NCBI GenBank assembly: GCA_016714785.1
Contig: JADKCC010000063.1
Location: 1-13,614 of the forward strand
Origin: Saprospiraceae bacterium
Lineage (GTDB): Bacteria; Bacteroidota; Bacteroidia; Chitinophagales; Saprospiraceae
DNA length: 13,614 nt
Direction: 5' to 3'
Position 1 is the stretch's first letter. Every line of letters starts with the position of its first letter. A model generated the notes under the pieces. That model made no database searches, had not been told where the DNA came from, and was given only the letters and a program-made list of their open reading frames with translations. Below are positions 8,824 through 13,614 of the stretch, one piece after another. A program made the translations under genes and the position numbers.

Positions 8824-9144
8824 ATGGAAGATAAAATCCAAGCATTTAGACAACCATTAGTAACAGCTACAGGCATCATTCTTGGATTTATTCTGAACTT
8901 TGCATCCACTTTTGTAAGAACTGAAAGTAAAATGAGTGACGTACTGGCTTACTTCATAGGCTTTAGTATCTTAGTTGGAATCATTTGTCTTATATTTGTA
9001 TTGTATAGAATACTAAGAATGCAGTACCCAAGAGAACAAGTGTTTAATTACTATCAAAATACGCTATATTTATTTATTTTTGGAGTAAGCGTATCATTTG
9101 CAGGCGTCATGATTGATATGTTTACAAATTTTATGATTGAATAG
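8824..9144 (+). CDS. Small membrane protein with three predicted helices
   Basis: An intact 106-residue frame from ATG to TAG. Hydrophobic helices lie at about residues 14-30 (TATGIILGFILNFAST), 40-64 (DVLAYFIGFSILVGIICLIF and beyond) and 80-100 (LYLFIFGVSVSFAGVMID). Charged segments FVRTESKMSD and ILRMQYPREQ lie between them. Such a protein would sit in the inner membrane. I recognise no named family and see no catalytic motif. It is the only intact plus-strand gene in the right half and is convergent with cassette A, the first repeat copy filling the gap. The palindrome at 9168-9186, followed by CCTATATTTT, may help end its transcript. The intact frame contrasts with the broken genes to its left. 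The function is unknown. Confidence 0.8.
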   Translation: MEDKIQAFRQPLVTATGIILGFILNFASTFVRTESKMSDVLAYFIGFSILVGIICLIFVLYRILRMQYPREQVFNYYQNTLYLFIFGVSVSFAGVMIDMFTNFMIE

Positions 9145-9158
9145 TTTAAAAGGACAAA

Positions 9159-9339
9159 CTCCGTTGGTCGCAGATTGTATCTGCGATCCTATATTTTACG
9201 AATTTGCAATTCATGACATTTTAAGCTTAAGGTTTAATAGTCCACAAAAATGACAATACAAAGATAGTATAAAATTTTTATTCATTATTGCTATAGTTAG
9301 ATGAAAAAGCGCATCACCGAGGTATTGTTGTGATGCGCT
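9159..9339 (-). repeat. Inter-cassette repeat, copy 1
   Basis: First of four same-orientation copies of a 150-180-bp element. It holds, left to right, the palindrome TCGCAGAT-TGT-ATCTGCGA (9168-9186), a segment including ttaagcttaaggtttaatag, the box CAAAGATA (9259-9266) and the hairpin 9308-9339. It closes cassette A against the convergent plus-strand gene and has no minus-strand gene to drive on its left, so here the promoter-like part would be idle. Confidence 0.9.
9304..9339 (-). terminator. Terminator of cassette A
   Basis: Perfect 10-bp stem AGCGCATCAC (9308-9317) with GTGATGCGCT (9330-9339). On the minus strand the stem is followed by TTTTT (9308-9304). It lies 52 nt after the lipoprotein stop. 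Confidence 0.85.
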
Positions 9340-9390
9340 ATGGATATTATGGTATAATAACGCATTAAAAATGCTTAATGTATGGGATAT

Positions 9391-9892
9391 TTATAACTTA
9401 ATATCATGAACCAAAGAATCTATTTTCCAAACACCATTTATCTTACTCATATAGTAGTTTTCGCTTGTAGAGTAATCTAAACCTACACCTGAGCCTGGAC
9501 GTTGGAAGAATTCATCGGTCCTCCTGTGTACGATAAATTTTTTACCATCATCTGACAAATATTCAAATCCAATACTTGTGAAGTATTTAAAATTATTATT
9601 TCTAAATTCTCCTCTATCTTCTAATAAAATAAATTTCAGTCCGTTACATTCAAAATATTTATCATATAATTTGAAATTTGCACTATTAAAAGCAACTTGA
9701 AGAATAAAAATGTAAACTAAAATATTTATAAATACCACAAGTTTTGAGTTAAACTATCTAAGTGAGAGGATGTGTCTCATGAATGGAGTAATTAATTCAG
9801 GAAATTATGGCTAGTAAATCAGCCTTATTGTTACTAAGTGTATTACAACTACTCAACTGCCAGAATGTAAAAAATACTATAATCAGTCGCAT
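9391..9892 (-). pseudogene. Cassette A lipoprotein (putative immunity-type), broken N-terminal half
   Basis: The open frame from 9738 is only the C-terminal two thirds. The real start is probably ATG at 9892, overlapping the stop of the upstream tail exactly as in cassette B. From it the strand reads MRLIIVFFTFWQLSSC, a signal peptide with a clean L-S-S-C lipobox, then NTLSNNKADLLAII. TGA, TAG and at least two frame changes then interrupt a stretch that still aligns with the cassette B protein (INYSIHETHPL against IITTIHEKHPF). The intact part has CNGLKFILLEDRGEF, FKYFTSIGFEYLSDDGKKF and the end TDEFFQRPGSGVGLDYSTS...WKIDSLVHDIKL. The last 45 or so residues are almost identical to cassette B, while the rest is much more diverged. 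The product would be an envelope lipoprotein. Immunity function is inferred only from layout. Confidence 0.7.
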
Positions 9893-9996
9893 TTGTCAAA
9901 AGTAAAATTGTTAGGAATTTTTAAAAAGTCAGCCCTCAATTTCTCATACTCTAATTCTGAAATTAAATTAGTAGAACAGGCATCTTTTTCATCCGA
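9883..9996 (-). pseudogene. Cassette A orphan C-terminal tail
   Basis: A 37-codon frame begins at the edge of repeat copy 2 and ends at TGA 9883-9885: SDEKDACSTNLIS, ELEYEKLRADFLK, IPNNFTFDKCD. It has no start codon of its own in frame. It aligns with the last 35 residues of the cassette B tail (C-S-x-N-[IL]-I-S, E-x-Y-x-[IK]-L-x-x-x-F, N-N-F-x-F-x-x-C-D). It is therefore the 3' end of a homologous gene, cut off by the repeat. The stop overlaps the lipoprotein ATG by 10 nt. No known domain is recognised. Confidence 0.6.
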
Positions 9997-10090
9997 TGGT
10001 CGCAGATTGTATCTGCGATCCTATATTTTACGAATTTGCAATTCATGACATTTTAAGCTTAAGGTTTAATAGTCCACAAAAATGACAATA

Positions 10091-10098
10091 CAAAGATA
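10091..10098 (-). promoter_or_regulatory. Candidate Bacteroidota -7 box for cassette A
   Basis: On the minus strand this reads TATCTTTG, matching the TAnnTTTG -7 consensus of Bacteroidota. It lies just downstream of the terminator and about 95 nt before the cassette A tail. No clear TTG/TTTG -33 element is seen at the expected distance. Its conservation in all four repeat copies could reflect copying of the whole repeat. Confidence 0.4.
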
Positions 10099-10135
10099 GT
10101 ATAAGATTTTTATTCATTAGCTATATAGTTAGATG

Positions 10136-10170
10136 AAAAAGCGCATCACCGGTAATTGTAGTGATGCGCT
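10136..10170 (-). terminator. Terminator of cassette B
   Basis: Perfect 10-bp stem AGCGCATCAC (10140-10149) with GTGATGCGCT (10161-10170), then TTTTT on the minus strand. It lies 53 nt after the cassette B lipoprotein stop. Confidence 0.85.
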
Positions 10171-10222
10171 ATGGATTGTTTTGGTTTACTTACATATTAA
10201 AAATGCTTAATGTATGGGTTAT

Positions 10223-10732
10223 TTATAACTTAATATCATGAACCAAAGAATCTATTTTCCACTCGCCATTGATGTTACTCATATAGTAGTTTTCGCTTGT
10301 AGAGTAATCTAAACCAACGCCTGACCCTGGACGTTGGAAAAATTCATCGGTAAATCTTTTGAATCTAATTTTTGAGCAATCATCGTTCAAATATTCGATT
10401 CCAATAAATGTATAATAAAGAAATTTATTGGCTTTGAAGTCATCCTTATCTGTAAGTAATGTAAAACTTATTTTTCCACAATTAAGCTCATCCGCTAATA
10501 TCTTCATATAAACATGTTCTATTGGCTTTGATTTAAAAAATATTACACTTATCTGTTCATTTAAACTATACTCATTCTTGACAGTATCAATTTTAAATGG
10601 ATGCTTTTCGTGGATTGTTGTTATGATGCTACAAATAGTTTCAGGGATAGAATTACAATCTCTAAGAGAATTTGATCTTCTATCACAACCAGTGGAAATA
10701 GCAATTAGGTATATTAAAAAAATTAATCGCAT
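10223..10732 (-). CDS. Cassette B lipoprotein (putative immunity-type)
   Basis: Intact 169-residue frame. The N-terminus MRLIFLIYLIAISTGC is a signal peptide with an imperfect lipobox (S-T-G-C, Cys16), followed by DRRSNSLRDC. The rest is an alternating beta/polar protein (SVIFFKSKPIEHVYMKILAD, CGKISFTLLTDKDDF, FIGIEYLNDDCSKIRFKRF). Its C-terminus, with FFQRPGSGVGLDY and WKIDSLVHDIKL, is shared with cassettes A and D. The ATG (10732-10730) overlaps the stop of the upstream tail by 10 nt (10723-10732), which fixes this start and suggests translational coupling. The pairing of a coupled small lipoprotein with a variable C-terminal tail is how immunity genes sit next to toxin tips. No known family is recognised, so that role is inference. 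Only this cassette of the three that share the family has an intact lipoprotein gene. Confidence 0.8.
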   Translation of the reverse strand: MRLIFLIYLIAISTGCDRRSNSLRDCNSIPETICSIITTIHEKHPFKIDTVKNEYSLNEQISVIFFKSKPIEHVYMKILADELNCGKISFTLLTDKDDFKANKFLYYTFIGIEYLNDDCSKIRFKRFTDEFFQRPGSGVGLDYSTSENYYMSNINGEWKIDSLVHDIKL

Positions 10733-11040
10733 GAAGAAAAATTAAAATTGTTTGTAATATTTGAAAATTTATCTTCTAGTATTTTGTAATCTTCAAGTGA
10801 TATTATATTTTTAGAACATGGATCATTTTTATTCCAGATCCCTTGTATAGCTAAATATTTATAATCCTCCTCGTTACCTTGTTGACCATTAAATTCCCAT
10901 AGGCCTTTAGCCAATTTATCGATCCATTGCTCAAGCATTAAATTATGTTGATCATTTAGTATATTTGAATTACAACAAAGCTCAAATAATTTCTTAAATG
11001 TTTCTTCACTTGTATTTTTATTTACATTATCAGGCCACTC
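10723..11040 (-). CDS. Cassette B orphan C-terminal tail, no own start
   Basis: A 105-codon frame open from the edge of repeat copy 3: EWPDNVNKNTSEETFKKLF, ELCCNSNILNDQHN, EQWIDKLAKGLWEFNGQQGN, EEDYKYLAIQGIWNKNDPCS and the end KILEDKFSNITNNFNFSSCD. Inside the repeat the frame is closed by TAA within about 40 nt, and the first in-frame ATG is internal (10938). The conserved repeat ATG (MNCKFVKYRIA) is in another frame. This looks like the 3' part of a larger gene separated from its 5' part. It is largely helical and hydrophilic, with no signal peptide or recognised domain. A toxin tip is a plausible reading given the coupled lipoprotein, but no nuclease, NADase, peptidase or other active-site pattern was seen. 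Confidence 0.6.
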   Translation of the reverse strand, partial: EWPDNVNKNTSEETFKKLFELCCNSNILNDQHNLMLEQWIDKLAKGLWEFNGQQGNEEDYKYLAIQGIWNKNDPCSKNIISLEDYKILEDKFSNITNNFNFSSCD

Positions 11041-11139
11041 TCCGTTGGTCGCAGATTGTATCTGCGATCCTATATTTTACGAATTTGCAATTCATGACAT
11101 TTTAAGCTTAAGGTTTAATAGTCCACAAAAATGACAATA

Positions 11140-11147
11140 CAAAGATA
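11140..11147 (-). promoter_or_regulatory. Candidate Bacteroidota -7 box for cassette B
   Basis: TATCTTTG on the minus strand, matching TAnnTTTG, about 100 nt before the cassette B tail and after the cassette C terminator. No convincing -33 element is visible. Confidence 0.4.
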
Positions 11148-11181
11148 GTATAAGGTTTTTATTCATTAGCCTAGTAATATG

Positions 11182-11217
11182 AAAAAAGCGCATCACCGGT
11201 AATTGTGGTGATGCGCT
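11182..11217 (-). terminator. Terminator of cassette C
   Basis: AGCGCATCAC (11187-11196) pairs perfectly with GTGATGCGCT (11208-11217). On the minus strand TTTTTT follows (11187-11182). The stem begins only 11 nt after the lipoprotein stop. Confidence 0.85.
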
Positions 11218-11228
11218 AATCCATTTTA

Positions 11229-11825
11229 CTAATACCTAGTTTTCTGTATATATTTCGGATATTTTTTGGATAGGTCAATACCGCTATTTGACATATAATT
11301 CTTACGATAAACCCATATTTTGATATTTTGTAAATTCCCAGATTTATCTATATTGAAAAGAAAGGAACCTAAATAAGAGAAATCTAGGCTTTGATTTTCA
11401 ATTGTTATCGACCATTTATAAAATCGCTTGTATTTTGTAATGTTCGATATAATTATTGTAAAACAAGTATTTTCATCAGGAGGAAATATTCTTAAATCTA
11501 AATCTTCTACGTGCACAAATCTATACACTAATGGAACTACTACTATGGAGTCAAATCCTTTAATATAAAAATTTGAACACTTATCAAAATTCCATTTGTA
11601 CACAGACTCAATCTTTCCCAAATCATATACATAACTCCCACCACCTCCTATTGTATCGACGACAATAGTTATTTTTTGGTTGCATGGAGGTTCGTCAATG
11701 ATTACTAATTGATTTATCATCTTTGACAGCAACTCACAGTCCGTCATTTTATTATTTATAAACTTGTGGGATGAACAAGATGCTAAATGCAATAAAATCA
11801 AATAACCTAAGCATAATCTACTCAT
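11229..11825 (-). CDS. Cassette C second lipoprotein, long paralog
   Basis: The frame extends up to 11876, but I prefer ATG at 11825, because it starts directly at a lipoprotein signal (MSRLCLGYLILLHLASC, lipobox L-A-S-C). That gives 198 residues. After SSHKFINNKMTDCELLSK comes a segment of about 38 residues that the neighbour lacks: INQLVIIDEPPCNQKI and a TIGGGGSYVYDLGKI glycine turn. Then follow blocks shared with the neighbour: VYKWNFDKCSNFYI, SNITKYKRFYKWSITIEN, GSFLFNIDKSGNLQNIKIW and the end GIDLSKKYPKYIQKTRY. The upstream gene (11947-12438) is clearly a tandem duplicate. No family is recognised. A paralogous pair of envelope lipoproteins after a tail fits duplicated immunity-type genes, by inference only. 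Confidence 0.78.
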   Translation of the reverse strand: MSRLCLGYLILLHLASCSSHKFINNKMTDCELLSKMINQLVIIDEPPCNQKITIVVDTIGGGGSYVYDLGKIESVYKWNFDKCSNFYIKGFDSIVVVPLVYRFVHVEDLDLRIFPPDENTCFTIIISNITKYKRFYKWSITIENQSLDFSYLGSFLFNIDKSGNLQNIKIWVYRKNYMSNSGIDLSKKYPKYIQKTRY

Positions 11826-11946
11826 TTTAACATTATTCTCCACCTTCTTAAATTTGTAAAGATTCAAATATAACATAAGATGAAAAAATATGGAACTTGG
11901 CGCATGAATAAATCATATTCAGGCACTATAATTATAATCCATTTTA

Positions 11947-12438
11947 CTAATACCTAGGTTTCTGTTTATATTTTGGATATTTTTTGGATAAGTCAAGTCC
12001 ACTTTTTGAATTCTGGTTTTTAATATAATACCAAATATGAAGATTGGAGATGTTTCCATATTTATCAAGATTAAAAAGAAAACTTCCACCATATCTTTCA
12101 ATTGTTACATTTTCAATTCCAAAACTCATCTCATACCAACTTTTGTATTTGTCAATATTTGTGACATTAATATTATAACAAATATTTTTTGTTGGAGGAT
12201 GCATTCTATGATCTACCAGGTCTCCATGCATTAGCTTATAAGCTGGTTGTAATATTTTAATAACTGTATTGTCTTCGATCTTAAAATTATTACAAGAGCT
12301 AAAATCCCATTTTTTGTAAACATATTCTTTTGATAACAACTCACAGTCAGTCATTTTACTAATCTGCAACTTCTGCGATGAGCAAGAAATTAAATTTAGT
12401 AATAGAATGCTTACTATCAAAATTTTAAATTTATACAT
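11947..12438 (-). CDS. Cassette C first lipoprotein, short paralog
   Basis: Intact 163-residue frame starting MYKFKILIVSILLLNLISC (lipobox L-I-S-C, Cys19) and continuing SSQKLQISKMTDCELLSK. It then goes almost directly to YVYKKWDFSSCNNFKI, where the paralog at 11229-11825 has about 38 extra residues. Further shared blocks are NVTNIDKYKSWYEMSFGIEN, GGSFLFNLDKYGNISNLHIW and the end SGLDLSKKYPKYKQKPRY. The start lies 12 nt after the cassette C tail stop, so this pair lacks the 10-nt overlap seen in cassettes A and B. About 120 nt (12438-coded family end to the next preferred start) separates it from the second paralog, with no terminator-like hairpin and T-run between, so both probably share one transcript ending at the repeat copy 3 hairpin. 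Confidence 0.8.
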   Translation of the reverse strand: MYKFKILIVSILLLNLISCSSQKLQISKMTDCELLSKEYVYKKWDFSSCNNFKIEDNTVIKILQPAYKLMHGDLVDHRMHPPTKNICYNINVTNIDKYKSWYEMSFGIENVTIERYGGSFLFNLDKYGNISNLHIWYYIKNQNSKSGLDLSKKYPKYKQKPRY

Positions 12439-12450
12439 TTTATTAAGCTT

Positions 12451-12620
12451 TTAATTGCAACCATTAAATTGTAAGGTACCTTGACCTTTGACATTGTTGT
12501 TAAAATTATCTTGCAATTCTGGATATTTGGGAGGAAGTCATACAAGTGCCTGGTTTCTTCTGGGTAAGCACCCAATAAACCTTGCCATGCTATCCTATAT
12601 TTTACGAATTTGCAATTCAT
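12451..12620 (-). pseudogene. Cassette C tail with start codon supplied by the repeat, one frameshift
   Basis: ATG at 12620 lies inside repeat copy 4 and reads MNCKFVKYRIA. It runs without a break into non-repeat sequence (WQGLLGAYPEETRHLYDF). Near 12525-12540 a 1-nt frame change is needed to continue as PPKYPELQDNFNNNVKGQG then TLQFNGCN and TAA (12451-12453). The ending F-N-N-N...L-Q-F-x-x-C-N resembles the F-x-F-x-x-C-D ends of the cassette A and B tails. This is the only cassette in which the conserved repeat ATG is in frame with the tail, and its repeat copy lacks the palindrome. The function is unknown. Confidence 0.55.
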
Positions 12621-12664
12621 GACATTTTAAGCTTAAGGTTTAATAGTCCATAAAAATGACAATA

Positions 12665-12672
12665 CAAAGATA
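12665..12672 (-). promoter_or_regulatory. Candidate Bacteroidota -7 box for cassette C
   Basis: TATCTTTG on the minus strand (TAnnTTTG), 45 nt before the in-frame repeat ATG at 12620. This is the best placed of the four boxes to drive a translated frame. No clear -33 element was found. Confidence 0.42.
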
Positions 12673-12709
12673 GTATAAGATTTACATTCATTAGCTATAT
12701 AGTTAGATG

Positions 12710-12742
12710 AAAAGCGCATCACCGGTATTGTTGTGATGCGCT
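12710..12742 (-). terminator. Terminator of cassette D
   Basis: AGCGCATCAC (12713-12722) with GTGATGCGCT (12733-12742), a perfect 10-bp stem. The minus-strand T-run is shorter here, TTTTC, than in the other copies. Confidence 0.8.
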
Positions 12743-12796
12743 TCTGGATTGTTTTTGATTTCCTTACGTATTAAAAATGCTTAATGTATGGGTTAT

Positions 12797-13308
12797 TTAT
12801 AACCAATATCATGAACCAAGAATCTATTTTCCAAACACCATTTATCCCCACTCATATAGTAGTTTTCACTTGTAGAAGTAATCTAAACCAACGCCTGACT
12901 AAAGACGTTGGAAAAATTCATCAGTAAATCTTTTGAATCTAGTTTTGAGCAATCATCGTTCAAATATTGATTCCAATAAATGTATAATAAAGAAATTTAT
13001 TGGCTTTGAAGTTAAACCTTATCTGTAAGTAATGTAAAACTTAGTTTTCCACAATTAAGCTCATCCGCTAATATCCACCATATAAACATGTTCTAATGGC
13101 TTTGATTTAAAAAAATATTACACTTATTTGTTGTTTAAACTATACTTTCATTGCTTGACAAATCAATTTAAATGGTGCTTTTCATTGGATTGTTGTTATG
13201 ATGCTACAAAAATAGTTTCAGGGGATAAATTACAATCTATAGAGAATTTGATCTTCTATCACAACCAATGGAAATAGCAATTAGGTATATTAAGAGAATT
13301 AATCGCAT
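12797..13308 (-). pseudogene. Cassette D lipoprotein, degraded copy of the cassette B gene
   Basis: ATG at 13308-13306 corresponds to the cassette B start, and homology runs to the equivalent of its stop near 12797. Roughly nine in ten bases match 10223-10732, but many 1-nt insertions and deletions break every frame (for example GTAGAAGTAATC for GTAGAGTAATC). The stretch near 12826-12842 (CCAAACACCATTTATC) matches cassette A rather than B, while the rest matches B. The start keeps the overlap with the upstream tail stop (13299-13308). Either this is a decayed chimeric duplicate, or an unpolished read segment over a repeated region. Confidence 0.72.
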
Positions 13309-13614
13309 GAAGAAAAATTAAATTGTTTGTAATATTTAGAAAATTTATCTTCTAGTATTTTGTAATCTTCAATTGATATTATATTTTTAGAACGTGGATC
13401 ATCCTTATCAGATCCCTTGTATAGCTAAATATTTATAATCATACTCGTTACCTTGTTGACCTTAAGATTCCCATAGGCCTTTAGGCAATTTATCGATCCA
13501 TTGCTCAAGCATTAAATTATGTTGATCATTTAGTATATTTGAATTACAATAAAGCTGGAAAATAATTTCTTAAATGTTTCTTCACCTGTATTTTTATTTA
13601 CATTATCAGGCCAC
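13299..13614 (-). pseudogene. Cassette D orphan tail, degraded copy of cassette B tail, cut by window end
   Basis: Aligns with the cassette B tail along its length: WPDNVNKNTGEETFKKLF at the right edge, SKNIISIEDYKILEDKF, and FNFSSCD with TAA at 13299-13301. Several 1-nt indels and stops interrupt it. The window ends two bases short of where, in cassette B, the repeat palindrome side begins (after CAGGCCAC), so a fifth repeat copy is expected immediately to the right. Confidence 0.68.

Larger units (their letters stand above)
9993..10170 (-). repeat. Inter-cassette repeat, copy 2
   Basis: Close match to copies 1 and 3 over its whole length: palindrome 10000-10018, CAAAGATA 10091-10098, hairpin 10140-10170. 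It lies between the cassette B lipoprotein (right) and the cassette A tail (left). The ATG of the conserved MNCKFVKYRIA frame is present but out of frame with the cassette A tail. Confidence 0.9.
11040..11217 (-). repeat. Inter-cassette repeat, copy 3
   Basis: Contains the palindrome at 11049-11067, CAAAGATA at 11140-11147 and the hairpin at 11187-11217. It separates the tandem lipoproteins of cassette C (right) from the cassette B tail (left). Homology stops just after the hairpin, because the gene to the right belongs to a different lipoprotein family than in cassettes A, B and D. Confidence 0.9.
12592..12742 (-). repeat. Inter-cassette repeat, copy 4, lacking the palindrome
   Basis: Matches the other copies from ATCCTATATTTTACG onward: CAAAGATA at 12665-12672, hairpin 12713-12742. 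The left part with the TCGCAGAT palindrome is missing, so homology ends at 12592. The hairpin loop (cggtattgtt) is closer to copy 1 than to copies 2 and 3. Confidence 0.88.

Noticed and set aside
10000..11110. MNCKFVKYRIADTICDQRR as a real small peptide in repeat copies 2 and 3
   Set aside because: The frame ends shortly after the repeat, is not joined to the tail, and is explained by the shared DNA repeat. It has meaning only in copy 4, where it is in frame.
9159..12742. Cassette array with conserved 3' repeats as a chromosomal integron (attC sites)
   Set aside because: The repeats are near-identical over ~180 bp and include a plain terminator. GTTGGTC does not fit GTTRRRY, no paired RYYYAAC was found, and no integrase is seen. 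The cassettes also have a coupled two-gene structure rather than single genes.

Overview
The window is AT-rich DNA from a member of the Bacteroidota, most likely a Saprospiraceae/Chitinophagia-like lineage. The evidence is two proteins with type IX secretion (T9SS) C-terminal sorting domains, a TolB-like WD40/PD40 lipoprotein, a BBP2 (OmpL-like) beta-barrel porin, many lipobox signal peptides, and candidate TAnnTTTG promoter boxes.

Left part (1-8790): a series of recognisable genes, nearly all broken by 1-nt frameshifts and stops. In order they are the C-terminal end of a cohesin-like T9SS-secreted protein (+), an unrecognised remnant (-), a TolB-like lipoprotein (-), an XRE-type regulator (-), a Cys-rich lipoprotein (+), a second T9SS-secreted protein (+), a BBP2 porin (-) and the TrkA-C tail of a K+/H+ antiporter (-). 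Two stretches hold a degenerate AT-rich tandem repeat of about 40 nt (3985-4215 and 7325-7410). The frameshift density could be real decay or uncorrected long-read indels; the sequence alone cannot decide.

A small intact membrane-protein gene (8824-9144, +) separates this from the right part.

Right part (9159-13614): a minus-strand array of four cassettes, A to D from left to right, separated by four copies of a roughly 180-bp repeat. Read on the minus strand, each cassette starts at the repeat edge with the 3' tail of a reading frame that has lost its 5' part. The tails end in F-x-F-x-x-C-D or a similar motif. One or two small lipoprotein genes follow, then the hairpin terminator of the next repeat. 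In cassettes A and B (and D, by homology) the tail stop and lipoprotein start share the same 10-nt overlap. This layout resembles the orphan toxin-tip/immunity cassettes of polymorphic toxin systems, but no toxin domain is recognised, so that role is inference. The repeat combines a terminator for the upstream cassette, a possible promoter for the downstream one, a conserved start codon and a palindrome. Cassette D is a degraded, partly chimeric copy of B, which suggests recombination within the array.
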